Assembly (NCBI RefSeq): GCF_022179285.1
Contig: NZ_BPQO01000013.1
Span: 99,092-163,091, forward strand
From: Methylobacterium hispanicum
Lineage (GTDB): Bacteria > Pseudomonadota > Alphaproteobacteria > Rhizobiales > Beijerinckiaceae
Length of the DNA: 64,000 nt
Reading direction: 5' to 3'
Shown: positions 16,956-26,115 of the stretch, piece by piece
Layout of the letters: every line of letters begins with the position of its first letter
Position numbering within the stretch: the first letter of the stretch is position 1
Program-made: the position numbers and the translations under genes
The notes under the pieces: generated by a model
Told to the model about the DNA's origin: nothing
The model's input: only the letters and a program-made list of their open reading frames with translations
Databases searched by the model: none

Positions 16956-19010
16956 ATGTTCGTCCTGCACATCGCGCTTCAAGGCTGCCTGCGCGGCCGC
17001 GACGTCGCCTACGGCCTCACCTCGGATACCGGGGGTCACATCCGGTACCTGCTCGACTTGGTCGGGGCGTCCGCGCAGGATGCCCGGGTCGCGCGGATCG
17101 TGATGGCGACGCGCCGGTTCCAGGGGCCGCCCGGTCCCGACTACGCCGTGCCCGAAGAGCGCGTCTCCGACAAGGTCGAGCTGGTGCGGCTCGCGAGCGC
17201 GTCGCCGGGCTACCGGTCGAAGGAGGAGATGCACGGCGAGGTCGCGAGCTTCGCCGAGAACCTCATCGCCTGGATCGGCCGTCAGGCGCGCGCGCCGGAC
17301 GTCGTCCACGCGCATTACGCGGACGCCGCCGCGGTCGCCGCGCTCGTCGAGGCGCGGCTCGGCATCCCCTTCGTGTTCACGGCCCATTCCCTCGGTCGGG
17401 TGAAGGCGGCCCTGCTCGGCGGCGCGGCCGCGCGCGCGCCGGAACTCGCGCGCCGGATCGCGACCGAGGAGGCGGCGCTGGCGCGGGCGAGCCTGGTGAT
17501 CGCCTCGTCGCGCGACGAGGCGGAGGTGCAGTATGCCGGCTACGGATCCTACGATCCCGGCCGCGCCCGCGTGCTTCCGCCGGGCAGCGACCTCGCCCGC
17601 TTCGCCCAAGGCCGTCCCCACCCGCGGGTCGACGCGATGATCGACCGGTTCCTGCACGATCCGGGCAAGCCCCCGCTGCTGGCGCTCGCCCGTCCGGTGG
17701 CGCGCAAGAACCTCGCGGCCCTGGTGCGGGCCTACGGCGAGAGCCCCGAACTGCAGGCGCGCGCCAACCTCGTGATCGTCGCCGGCACCCGCGAGGACAT
17801 CGACCGGCTCGACGGCGACATGGGCGCGACCCTGCGCGACCTGCTCGTCCTGATCGACCGCTACGACCTCTACGGGCGGGTGGCCTACCCGAAGACGCAC
17901 CGCCCGGAGGACGTGCCGGCGATCTACGCCTACGCGCGGGAGCGCGGCGGCCTGTTCGTCAACCCGGCGCTGAACGAGCCCTTCGGCCTGACCCTGCTGG
18001 AGGCCTCCGCCGCCGGGCTGCCGCTGGTCGCCACCGACAGCGGCGGGCCCAACGACATCGTCGAGACCTGCGGCAACGGATTGCTGGTCGATCCGCGCGC
18101 GCCCGCCTCGATCGCGGCCGCCTGCCTGCGCATCCTGAGCGAACCCGCCTTCCGCGCCGCCTGCGTCGCGGGCGGCGCGCGCGCGGCCGCCGCCTACGAT
18201 TGGGACCGGCACGCCGCGCGCTACCACGACCTTCTCGGCGCGCTGCTCGCCCGCAACCCGCCCCTGCGGGAACCGCGCCAATTGCTGATCTGCGACATCG
18301 ACAACACGCTGGTGGGTTGCGAATCCGCGCTCGCGACCTTCCGGCGCTGGCGCAGCCGCCAGACCGGGCTGGCCTTCGGCGTCGCCACCGGCCGCTCCTT
18401 CCACAGCGCCATGGCGGTGCTGGAGCAGCAGGCGAGCCCGCGCCCGCAGGTGATGATCACCTCGGTCGGTTCGGAGATCTACCATCTCGACGCCAACGGC
18501 GTGACCTACACGGCGGACGCCGCGTGGCGCGGGACGGTCGCGGGCGCCTGGGACCGGGCGGCCGTCGGCGCGGCGCTGCGCCGTCTCGACGGGCTCGTGC
18601 CGCAGGGCCCCCTGGAGCAGCGCGCGCACAAGCTCAGCTTCTTCGGCGACGCGGCGACCGCCCGCGGGGTACGCGAGCGCCTCGCGCAGGCCGGCCTCGC
18701 GGCGAACGTGATCCACAGCCACGGCCGCTACCTCGACGTGCTGCCGGCCACGGCCTCGAAGGGGACGGCGGTCGATCACGTGCGCGCCCTCTACGGCCTG
18801 CCCGAGCGGGCCGTGTACGTGGCGGGCGATTCCGGCAACGACGTCGAGATGCTGCGCGCTCGCGCCCAGGCGATCATCGTCGCCAACTACTCCGACGGGC
18901 TCGCCGCCAACGCGGCGCTCAAGCACTCCTACGTCGCCCGCGCGTCGCATGCCCGCGGCATCATCGAGGGCGTCCTGCACTTTCGCCGGGCCGTGGCCTA
19001 TGCCCCGTAG
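16956..19010 (+). CDS. Sucrose-phosphate synthase fused to sucrose-phosphate phosphatase
   Basis: The 684-residue protein has two modules. Residues 1 to ~445 form a GT4 synthase: LTSDTGGHIRYLLDL is the sucrose-synthase/SPS type glycine loop, HAHYADAA, TAHSLGR, and EPFGLTLLE with the E-x7-E pair. Residues ~445-684 form a HAD phosphatase of the sucrose-phosphatase type: DIDNTLVG as motif I, ATGRSF, and AGDSGNDVEML as motif IV. Together they would turn UDP-glucose and fructose-6-phosphate into sucrose. The ATG at 16956 is preferred over a TTG one codon earlier. It starts the plus-strand run 16956-23862. Substrate specificity in methylotrophs is inferred. Confidence 0.85.
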   Translation: MFVLHIALQGCLRGRDVAYGLTSDTGGHIRYLLDLVGASAQDARVARIVMATRRFQGPPGPDYAVPEERVSDKVELVRLASASPGYRSKEEMHGEVASFAENLIAWIGRQARAPDVVHAHYADAAAVAALVEARLGIPFVFTAHSLGRVKAALLGGAAARAPELARRIATEEAALARASLVIASSRDEAEVQYAGYGSYDPGRARVLPPGSDLARFAQGRPHPRVDAMIDRFLHDPGKPPLLALARPVARKNLAALVRAYGESPELQARANLVIVAGTREDIDRLDGDMGATLRDLLVLIDRYDLYGRVAYPKTHRPEDVPAIYAYARERGGLFVNPALNEPFGLTLLEASAAGLPLVATDSGGPNDIVETCGNGLLVDPRAPASIAAACLRILSEPAFRAACVAGGARAAAAYDWDRHAARYHDLLGALLARNPPLREPRQLLICDIDNTLVGCESALATFRRWRSRQTGLAFGVATGRSFHSAMAVLEQQASPRPQVMITSVGSEIYHLDANGVTYTADAAWRGTVAGAWDRAAVGAALRRLDGLVPQGPLEQRAHKLSFFGDAATARGVRERLAQAGLAANVIHSHGRYLDVLPATASKGTAVDHVRALYGLPERAVYVAGDSGNDVEMLRARAQAIIVANYSDGLAANAALKHSYVARASHARGIIEGVLHFRRAVAYAP

Positions 19011-19031
19011 GCGGCACGACCGGGCGGCGGC

Positions 19032-19925
19032 GTGACCCGTCCTCGGGCGCCCTCCGGCGACGCGACGAGCGTGCTCACCCTGGTCCGCGGCCGGGACGAC
19101 CGGCTGCGCAACCTGATGCGCGGCCTCGCCCGGCAGAGCGTGCCCCCGGGCGAGCTGGTGATCGCCTGGATGCAGCCGGACCGGGCGCCCGACCTGCCCG
19201 ATCCCGGCTGCCCGGTGCGCCATCTCCACGTGCCGGGCGAGCCGATGCCGCTCGCCGCCGCGCGCAACCGGGCGGCCGCGGCGGCCGCCGGCGAGGTCTT
19301 CGTCTTCCTCGACGTCGATTGCATACCGGGTCCGACCCTGGTGGCGGCCTACGCGGCGGCCGCCGCGGCGGGGACCGGCCTGTTCCTGGGCGAGGTGGTC
19401 TACCTGCCGCCCGAGGCGACCGCGGGCGGCGCGGCGCCGGGCCCGGCCGCGCTCGACCGGCTCGGCCGCGCTCACCCGGCCCGGCCGCCGATCCCGGAAT
19501 CCGGCCTGCGGCCCGAGCCCGATGCGGGGCAGCTCTGGGGCCTGTCCTTCGCCCTGCCGGCGCGGGCGTGGCGGTCGGTCGGCGGCATGGACGAGGCCTA
19601 TGTCGGGTACGGCGGCGAGGAGACGGATCTCGCCGCCCGCCTGGCGGGGACCGGGCTCCCGACCTTCTGGGTCGCCGGGGCGCGGGCCTACCACCAGCAT
19701 CACCCGGTCCACGTGCCCCCGCTCCAGCATTTCGACGCGATCCTCGCCAACGCGGAGCGCTTCCGGGCGCGCCACGGCCGCTGGTGCATGACCTACTGGC
19801 TCGACCAGTTCCGCGCCGCCGGGCTGATCGACTGGGACGCCGCCGCCCCCGCGATCCGCCTCCTTCGCCCACCGCGCCCGGACGAGGTCGCGGCCGCGCT
19901 CCGGCCCGACGCCCTCTTCTCCTGA
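19032..19925 (+). CDS. Family 2 glycosyltransferase
   Basis: The 297-residue protein has the GT-A fold. LTLVRGRDDRLRNLMRGLAR begins the domain, VFLDVDCIPGPTL holds the DxD-like metal motif, and MDEAYVGYGGEETDLAARL carries the ED acceptor-base region. A later HQHHPVHVPPLQHFDAIL stretch is shared with the gene at 21128. It starts 21 bases after the sucrose-phosphate synthase stop, so it is in the same operon. The donor and acceptor are unknown. Confidence 0.85.
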   Translation: MTRPRAPSGDATSVLTLVRGRDDRLRNLMRGLARQSVPPGELVIAWMQPDRAPDLPDPGCPVRHLHVPGEPMPLAAARNRAAAAAAGEVFVFLDVDCIPGPTLVAAYAAAAAAGTGLFLGEVVYLPPEATAGGAAPGPAALDRLGRAHPARPPIPESGLRPEPDAGQLWGLSFALPARAWRSVGGMDEAYVGYGGEETDLAARLAGTGLPTFWVAGARAYHQHHPVHVPPLQHFDAILANAERFRARHGRWCMTYWLDQFRAAGLIDWDAAAPAIRLLRPPRPDEVAAALRPDALFS

Positions 19926-19938
19926 CGACAGCGAGACC

Positions 19939-21084
19939 ATGAAGAAGCCCATCGCGTTCTTCGTCCATCACCAGGGCCGCGGCCACGCCAACCGCACGAT
20001 GGCGGTGGCCGCCGAATTCGCCCGCGACCGCCCGGTCTCGGTGCTGACCGCGGGGCCGCACCTGTTCGACGGCTTCTCCCGCGACGTCGAGATCGTGGCG
20101 CTGCCGGACATGATCGGCGCCGTGGTGCCGACCCGCCGCCTCCACGCCGAGCCGACCCCGCCGGTGATGCACTGCGTCCCGCTGGGGCTCTCCGAGATGC
20201 GCCGGACGATGCGGCGGATCCTCGACCACCTGGACGAGCGCGAGGTGGGCCTGTTCGTGGTCGACGTCTCGGCCGAGATCGCGCTGCTCGCGCGCATCGC
20301 CAGCGTGCCGGCGGTGCAGATCCGGATGCACGGCGACCGCAACGACATCGGCCATGTCGGCGCCTACGAGGCCTGCGTGGGGATGCTGGCGCCCTTCGAC
20401 GAGCGGCTGGAGCAGGACGATTACCCGGCGCATCTGCGCCGGAAGACGTTCTACAGCGGCGGCCTGTGCACCAGCCTCGACCGGGTGCCCGACCGCGCCG
20501 AGGCCCGGGCCCGGCTCGGCCTCGACCCGGAGCGCGAGATCGTCGTCGCCGTCACCGGGGGCGGGGGCAGCGGCACGCCCTACGCGCCGCTGACGGTCGC
20601 CGCCCGCGCCGTGCCCGACGCGCTCTGGCTGACGCTGGGCCCGACCCATCGCGAGGGTCACGAGACCGATTTCGCCAACCTGCGCGAGCTCGGCTGGGTG
20701 CCCTCGGTGACCGATTACCTCGCGGCCGCCGACATCGTGGTGGCGTCGGCCGGCGACAACACCGTGCACGAGGTCGCCCGGGTCGGCGGGCGCCTCGTCG
20801 TCATGCCGGAATGGCGCTACTTCGGCGAGCAGACGCGCAAGGCCGAGGCGCTGGTCCGCCTCGGCGCCGCGGTCGAGGCGCCGCGATGGCCCGGCGACCT
20901 CCAGGGCTGGCGCGACCTCCTCGACCGCGCCCGCGGCCTCGACGGGAGCGTCCTGCGCGGCCTCTACGCGCCGGACGCGGCCGTGCGCGCGGCCGGCTGG
21001 CTCGAAGGGCTGACCGACGCGCTCTGGCAGGGCTGGCCGGCCGCCGAGGCGCCGGCCCCGCCGCGCGCCGTCGCGGCCGGCTGA
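19939..21084 (+). CDS. GT1/GT28-type (MurG-like) glycosyltransferase
   Basis: The 381-residue protein begins FFVHHQGRGHANRTMAVAAE, the glycine-rich acceptor loop seen in MurG/GT28-type enzymes, and has a C-terminal nucleotide-sugar site with VAVTGGGGSGTPY, VTDYLAAADIVVASAGDNTV, HEVARVGGRLVVMPEW and the QTRKAEALVRLGAAV end. It lies between two related GT2 genes with short spacers, so it is likely part of one biosynthetic unit. The sugar transferred is unknown. Confidence 0.8.
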   Translation: MKKPIAFFVHHQGRGHANRTMAVAAEFARDRPVSVLTAGPHLFDGFSRDVEIVALPDMIGAVVPTRRLHAEPTPPVMHCVPLGLSEMRRTMRRILDHLDEREVGLFVVDVSAEIALLARIASVPAVQIRMHGDRNDIGHVGAYEACVGMLAPFDERLEQDDYPAHLRRKTFYSGGLCTSLDRVPDRAEARARLGLDPEREIVVAVTGGGGSGTPYAPLTVAARAVPDALWLTLGPTHREGHETDFANLRELGWVPSVTDYLAAADIVVASAGDNTVHEVARVGGRLVVMPEWRYFGEQTRKAEALVRLGAAVEAPRWPGDLQGWRDLLDRARGLDGSVLRGLYAPDAAVRAAGWLEGLTDALWQGWPAAEAPAPPRAVAAG

Positions 21085-21127
21085 CCGGCCAATCTCGTCC
21101 CCCCGATTGCCGGAGCCCGTGCGCCGC

Positions 21128-22066
21128 ATGTCCAGCGTTTCCGTCGTCACCCTGGCCAAGGGGCGATCCGCCCATCTGCGCAACGTCCTGCGCGGGCTGG
21201 AGCGCCAGACGCAGAAGCCCGCCGAGTTCATCGTCGCGGTGATGCAGGACGCGCCCTACGACCTGCCGGAGGTCGGCTTTCCCGTGCGGCAGATCCCGGT
21301 GAGGAGCGCCGAACTTCCCCTCGCCGCCGCGCGCAATGCCGGCGTGGCGGCGGCCTCCGGCGCGATGATCGCCTTCCTCGACGTCGACTGCATCCCGACG
21401 CCCGGCTTCGTGGCGGATTACGCGCGGGGGCTCGGCGAACTCGACGGCCTGCTGATGGGCGAGGTGCTGCACCTGCCCGAGCGCGCCACCCTCGGGGCGT
21501 GGGACTATCCCGACCTCGCGCGGGTCGCGGAGAAGCATTCCGACCGGCGCGGGCCGCCGGCCTCGGGGCTCGAGATCTGCACCGATTACCGCTGCTTCTG
21601 GTCGCTCAACTTCGCGATCCGGCGGGCGACGTTCGAGGCGGTCGGCGGCTTCGACGAGCGCTATACCGGCTATGGCGGCGAGGACACCGATTTCGGCAAG
21701 ATCCTCGATCGGCGCGGCATTCCCATCGCCTGGATGAAGGGCGCGCTGGCCTATCACCAGTACCACCCGCACCACATGCCGCCGATCCACCACCTCGACA
21801 GCGTGGTGCGCAACGCCGAATTGTTCGAGGCCAAGTGGGGCTACCGCACGATGGGCCACTGGCTCTACGCCTTCAAGGCGATGGGCCTGATCGACGATAC
21901 GCCCGACAGGCCGATCCGCATCCTGCGCCGCCCCGATGCGGCGGATCTCGCGCTCACCGGGCAGCAGGCCCACCAGCCCTACACCAACGCGGCCTCCGTC
22001 ATCCGGCATCTGGAGGCGCGCGAGCGGGACGCGGCAGAGCCGCCGACCGTGCCGGAGACGGCATGA
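21128..22066 (+). CDS. Family 2 glycosyltransferase, paralogue of the gene at 19032
   Basis: The ATG at 21128 gives 312 residues; a GTG nine bases earlier is the alternative and is closer to a CGGAG site. The sequence has VSVVTLAKGRSAHLRN, AFLDVDCIPTPGF, FDERYTGYGGEDTDF and QYHPHHMPPIHHLDSVV, matching the 19032 product along most of its length. The two therefore arose by duplication around the MurG-like gene. The C-terminal tail (about 285-312) is unrelated and polar. It precedes the GT4 gene by seven bases. Confidence 0.85.
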   Translation: MSSVSVVTLAKGRSAHLRNVLRGLERQTQKPAEFIVAVMQDAPYDLPEVGFPVRQIPVRSAELPLAAARNAGVAAASGAMIAFLDVDCIPTPGFVADYARGLGELDGLLMGEVLHLPERATLGAWDYPDLARVAEKHSDRRGPPASGLEICTDYRCFWSLNFAIRRATFEAVGGFDERYTGYGGEDTDFGKILDRRGIPIAWMKGALAYHQYHPHHMPPIHHLDSVVRNAELFEAKWGYRTMGHWLYAFKAMGLIDDTPDRPIRILRRPDAADLALTGQQAHQPYTNAASVIRHLEARERDAAEPPTVPETA

Positions 22067-22073
22067 GGACGGC

Positions 22074-23129
22074 ATGAGGATCGCGCTCCTCGCCCATCTG
22101 CGCCACCCGATCGCGCCGCCCTTCGCCGGCGGCCTGGAGGCCTATACCTGGACCCTCGCCGAGGGGCTGACGGCGCGCGGCCATGCGGTCGTGCTGTTCG
22201 CCGCCGGCGACAGCGACCGGCGCTTCGCGATCGACCCGGTGATCCCGGTGCACCACGAGCACGGCTTTCCGGGGATGGAGCACCGGGGCGACCCGGGCCT
22301 GAAGGCGCATGTCGATGCCGGCTACGGTGCCGCCTGCGACCGGATCGCCGCCGGCGGCTTCGACGTGCTGCACAACAACAGCCTGAGCCGGCTGCCGCTG
22401 GAGCGCCCCCGCACGGCCGCCGTGCCGACGGTGACGTCGCTGCACGTGCCGCCCTACGACGCCCTGCGCTGGTTCGTGCACGACAGCCTCGCCCCCGGCC
22501 ATCGGATCACCGCGACGTCGCGGGCGCACGCGCGGGCGTGGTGGCCGTCCGGCGCGCCGCCGGAGGTGTCGGTCCTGCACAACGGGATCGATCCCGCCGC
22601 CTGGCCCTTCCAGGAGCAGGGCGACGGCAGCGCCGTGTGGTGCGGGCGCATCGCGCCCGTCAAAGGCACGCATCTGGCCGTCGCGGCAGCCCGGCGGGCG
22701 GGCCTGCCGCTGACCCTGTTCGGCCCGGTCGAGGAGCCGGATTACTGGACGCAGGAGATCGCCCCGCGGCTCGGCGGCGCGATCCGCTACGGCGGACATC
22801 TCGGCGGCGCGGCGCTGGCCCGCGAGATCGGCCGCGCCTCCGTCTTCCTGTTCACCCCGTGCTGGGACGAGCCCTTCGGGCTCGTGGCGGTCGAGGCGAT
22901 GGCCTGCGGCCTGCCGGTGGCTGGGTTCGCCAGGGGGGCGGCCGAGGAGGTCGTCGGCGAGGCCGGCCGTCTCGTTCCCCCCGGGGACGAGGCGGCCCTC
23001 GCCCGCGCCGCCGTCGAAGCGCTGGCGATCCCGCGCGCGGTCCCGCGCCGCCGGGTCCTGCGCCTGTTCACCCGCGACCGCTGGCTCGACCGGTGCGAGG
23101 CCCTCTACGTTCGGGCCCGCGAGGCCTGA
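22074..23129 (+). CDS. Family 4 glycosyltransferase
   Basis: The 351-residue enzyme starts RIALLAHLRHPIAPPFAGGL, has AVWCGRIAPVKGTHLAVAAA as the domain-2 entry and the E-x7-E motif EPFGLVAVE. These are GT4 marks. The ATG at 22074 lies seven bases after the stop of the previous gene, within GACGGCATGAGG, so the genes are probably co-transcribed. It resembles glycosyltransferases that follow such GT2 genes in alphaproteobacteria, with unknown sugar. Confidence 0.85.
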   Translation: MRIALLAHLRHPIAPPFAGGLEAYTWTLAEGLTARGHAVVLFAAGDSDRRFAIDPVIPVHHEHGFPGMEHRGDPGLKAHVDAGYGAACDRIAAGGFDVLHNNSLSRLPLERPRTAAVPTVTSLHVPPYDALRWFVHDSLAPGHRITATSRAHARAWWPSGAPPEVSVLHNGIDPAAWPFQEQGDGSAVWCGRIAPVKGTHLAVAAARRAGLPLTLFGPVEEPDYWTQEIAPRLGGAIRYGGHLGGAALAREIGRASVFLFTPCWDEPFGLVAVEAMACGLPVAGFARGAAEEVVGEAGRLVPPGDEAALARAAVEALAIPRAVPRRRVLRLFTRDRWLDRCEALYVRAREA

Positions 23130-23187
23130 CGCGCTCCCGACCGCGCCGGCCCCTCCGGCGCGCATCCTCACGCAGCCCGAGCCGGAC

Positions 23188-23862
23188 ATGACCCGACACG
23201 ACCTCATCGCCGCGCTCTGGCACGGCCGCGACCCCTTCGCCGACCCGCCGCAGGCGCTGCGTCCCCTCGACCTGCAGGGCTGGCGCAGCCAACACCCCTA
23301 TCTCGAGGAGGCGGTGGAGCGGTTCCGCCCCCGCGTGGTCGTCGAGGTCGGCACCTGGAAGGGGGCGAGCGCGCTCTCCATGGCCCGCGCCATGGCGGCG
23401 CGCGACATCCCCGGCACCGTGATCGCGGTCGATACCTGGCTCGGTGCCGTCGATCACTGGGCGGACGAGGAGCTGTTCGCCGAGCTCGCGACCGAGCACG
23501 GCTTCCCGAGCCTGTACCGCACCTTCCTCGCCAACGTCCTGCGCGAGGGGCTGGCGGAGCGCGTGGTGCCGCTGCCGCTCGACTCGGTCAATGCGGCCGC
23601 GCTGATGCGCCTGCGCGGCGTCGCGGCCGACGTGATCCATCTCGATGCCGGCCACGAGGAGGCCTCCGTCGCCGCCGACCTGCGGGCCTGGTGGCCGGTG
23701 CTGCGGCCCGGCGGCCTGCTCGTCGCCGACGACTACGATCGCCTCGGCGGCCGCTTCCCCGGCGTCACCCGCGCGGTCGACGACTTCTGCGCGGCGTTCG
23801 CGGTCGAGGGTCCCTGGTCTCTCGAGGGGAAGTGCAAGTTCATCAAGCCCGATCGACGGTGA
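23188..23862 (+). CDS. Class I SAM-dependent methyltransferase
   Basis: The 224-residue protein has the glycine-rich SAM site (VVVEVGTWKGASALSMARAM), an acidic strand after it (VIAVDTWLG) and the later motif VIHLDAGHEEASVAADLRAW and GGLLVADDYDRLG, typical of the Methyltransf_24 class. It closes the plus-strand run of glycosyltransferases, so it may methylate the glycan they make. The substrate is unknown. No signal or membrane segment is seen. Confidence 0.8.
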   Translation: MTRHDLIAALWHGRDPFADPPQALRPLDLQGWRSQHPYLEEAVERFRPRVVVEVGTWKGASALSMARAMAARDIPGTVIAVDTWLGAVDHWADEELFAELATEHGFPSLYRTFLANVLREGLAERVVPLPLDSVNAAALMRLRGVAADVIHLDAGHEEASVAADLRAWWPVLRPGGLLVADDYDRLGGRFPGVTRAVDDFCAAFAVEGPWSLEGKCKFIKPDRR

Positions 23863-23967
23863 CCACGCGCCGGGCGGGCGCGCGGGTCGGAACCGGTGGG
23901 CCGGCCCGACGGCGATCTTGCAGGCCCGGGCGCTGCCGCGTCGCTGCCGCGCGGGAGGCCGGATCGC

Positions 23968-24300
23968 TCACTTGGCGCCGGTCACGCTCGCCACGTAGTG
24001 CGCGACGGCCTCGATCTGCTCGGGGGTCAGGTCCTCGAAGGCCGGCATCACCCCGATCCCGTTCGCGACCGCCGTCGCCACCCGGTCGGCAGACGGCTTC
24101 AACGTATCGAGGACGGGTCCGACCTCCCCCGTCGTGCCGGCATCCGCCAGGGTGTGGCAGACCCCGCAGCGCGGCTCGGCCAGCTCGGTGAACACGCGCC
24201 TGCCGAGTTCGAGGCGCGCCGGATCCGCGAAGGCCGGGGCGGCGGCAAGGGACAGGACAAGGCTCAGGACAAGGCTCGGGACGAGGCAGGGAGCGTGCAT
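23968..24300 (-). CDS. sorB: Cytochrome c subunit of sulfite dehydrogenase
   Basis: The 110-residue protein has a cleavable signal peptide (PSLVLSLVLSLAAAPAFA) and a class I cytochrome c fold with a CGVCH haem site and a Met ligand in GIGVMPAFEDLTPEQ. It is the expected electron acceptor for the molybdenum subunit encoded directly upstream, forming periplasmic sulfite:cytochrome c oxidoreductase. The ATG at 24300 is chosen because the signal peptide begins there. The gene follows sorA by 74 bases. Confidence 0.8.
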   Translation of the reverse strand: MHAPCLVPSLVLSLVLSLAAAPAFADPARLELGRRVFTELAEPRCGVCHTLADAGTTGEVGPVLDTLKPSADRVATAVANGIGVMPAFEDLTPEQIEAVAHYVASVTGAK

Positions 24301-24374
24301 CGGGGGCTTTCGCGAGGCCGTGGGTCGGGCGGCCCGCATCGCCGTGACGCGGGCCGGGGGAGGACGGGGACGGC

Positions 24375-25625
24375 TCAGGCGGTCCTGAGCGTGACCGCCG
24401 GCCCGCGCCAGCCGTTGTAGCTGTAGCCGCCGCCGTTCGGGGCCGTATCCTCGGGCTGGACGGTGCCCGCCGCGTCGGTCGCCCGGCTCACCAGGACGTG
24501 CGTCCCGGCCGGGAGGTCGAGCGGGAGCGCGAACAGCCGCCAGGCGTAGCGCCCGAGGTCGGGCCCGACGAAGGGCGCATCGGTCCAGGTCCGCCCGCCG
24601 TCGGCCGACACCTCGACGCGCGCCACCGCGTTCGTGCCGCCGAAGGCGACGCCCGTGACCAGCACGCGGCCGGCGGCGCCGCCCTCCAGGGGGGCGGTGA
24701 TCCACGAGCGTACCGGCTGCTCCCAGATCGAGGGCTGGGCCGGCCCGGCCTTCTCGCCGACGCCGTGCATGCGGTAGCTCGCCGCCTGGATCTTGGCGTC
24801 CGTCTCCGCCTCGGTCAGCGCCACCGTCTTGACGTACTTGATGTTGTTCACGCCCGAGTAGCCCGGCACGATCATCCGCAACGGCCCGCCATGCGCCAGC
24901 GGGATGGGCTCGCCGTTCATCTCCCAGGCCAGCAGCACCGTGTCGAGGGTCGCGATCGGCACCGAGCGCTCGACGATCACGTCCTTCGGCTTGAGCCCCG
25001 CGGGCAGCTCCTCGCCGCCCGTCCCGGTGACGAACTTCGCCCCGGCCACCGGGCCGCCGAGCGCCTCGACCACGGCCTTGAGCGGCACGCCGCTCCAGAT
25101 CACGCAGCCGGCCGCCCCCACCGTCCAGGGCGTGCCCGAGATCTTCTGGCCCGGCTGCAGCGCGTCCTGCATGTATTTCCGGCCGTTGCCGGAGCATTGC
25201 AGCACGGTCGCGACGCTCGCGAGGCCCATGCGCTTCAGCTCGGCCAGCGTCAGCGTCCTCGGGCCGGCCACGCCCGCGATCTCGACCCGCCACGCGTCCC
25301 GGTCGGCGACGATGCTGTCCGGGGGCGGGTTGACGTTGTTGCGGATGAAGAGCCGGTTGATCGGCGTGACGACGCCGCTGCCGACGAGCCCGCGCTTGGT
25401 CTCCACGGTCTGGTTGGAGTGGACGATGAAGGCGTTCGGGTCCTTCCAGGCGACGTAGCCGGGCAGCGGCTTGGCCTCGAGCTTGGCCTCGGGCTTGACC
25501 GCATCCCCGGCGGGCGCCTGCGCGCGCGCGGCGGACACGCAGGACACGGACGACGCGGCGCCGATGGCCCCCGCGGCCGTGCCGGCGAGGAAGCGTCGTC
25601 GATGCAGGCTTCTCGACTCGAACAC
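24375..25625 (-). CDS. sorA: Sulfite dehydrogenase molybdopterin subunit SorA
   Basis: The 416-residue protein starts with a Tat signal (HRRRFLAGTAAGAIG), so it folds with its molybdenum cofactor before export. The oxidoreductase core has the Mo-coordinating cysteine C144 in VLQCSGNGR, then GTPWTVGAAGCVIWSGVPLK and VPGYSGVNNIKYVK. The C-terminal dimerisation domain contains GVAFGGTNAVARVEVSADGG. It oxidises sulfite to sulfate in the periplasm, donating electrons to SorB. Sulfite would arise from methanesulfonate or taurine use or assimilation. Confidence 0.88.
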   Translation of the reverse strand: MFESRSLHRRRFLAGTAAGAIGAASSVSCVSAARAQAPAGDAVKPEAKLEAKPLPGYVAWKDPNAFIVHSNQTVETKRGLVGSGVVTPINRLFIRNNVNPPPDSIVADRDAWRVEIAGVAGPRTLTLAELKRMGLASVATVLQCSGNGRKYMQDALQPGQKISGTPWTVGAAGCVIWSGVPLKAVVEALGGPVAGAKFVTGTGGEELPAGLKPKDVIVERSVPIATLDTVLLAWEMNGEPIPLAHGGPLRMIVPGYSGVNNIKYVKTVALTEAETDAKIQAASYRMHGVGEKAGPAQPSIWEQPVRSWITAPLEGGAAGRVLVTGVAFGGTNAVARVEVSADGGRTWTDAPFVGPDLGRYAWRLFALPLDLPAGTHVLVSRATDAAGTVQPEDTAPNGGGYSYNGWRGPAVTLRTA

Positions 25626-26115
25626 GCGAAATATCCTCCCGAACCGTTTTTATGGAGAAGATATTTACTGCGTCGCCGACAATCTGCCGTCAAGCGTTCT
25701 ACGCGGGGCGGCGCTCGTCCGACGTGGGCCCCGGAACACGCCCCGGATCCGATCAGGCCGCGCCGTATCCTGCGGCCGCGATGGCCCCCTCGGCGTAGAC
25801 ATGCAACGCGCGGACCTTCAGGCCGCTCGATGTCCACGGACGCGAAGCCCCGGCTGTCGCATCCCCTCGTATCCGGCAGGACGCGATACGGGGGCGGCCG
25901 GGCGGACGGGGAGCCGCCCCACGGCTGCGTCGTGCATCTTGGAAAGCTTCCGTTAGGCAGTATCCGGATCGAATTTTTCCCACGGCAATCCGTGTTCGAG
26001 AGCGCATCGAACCGGATCGCCCAGAAATGGAAAGGTGCTTTCCCGAAATCCATCTCCACCCCCGCCAGGATCCCGACCTACCTAGTCACTGTACAGGCTC
26101 AAGGAGGAGACAGCA
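25626..26115. promoter_or_regulatory. Intergenic region between sorA and the RTX gene
   Basis: This 490-base stretch separates divergent genes and holds no supported gene. An AAATATC/GATATTT inverted repeat (25629-25635 and 25660-25666) lies a few bases upstream of sorA in AT-rich DNA and could be an operator. GC is low between 25960 and 26010, probably the RTX promoter area. Confidence 0.4.

Noticed and set aside
15855..19952. A 1365-codon open frame on the minus strand
   Set aside because: Only the last 346 codons read as a GT4 protein. The rest is antisense to the SPS-SPP and GT2 genes and has no family pattern, as expected from high GC.
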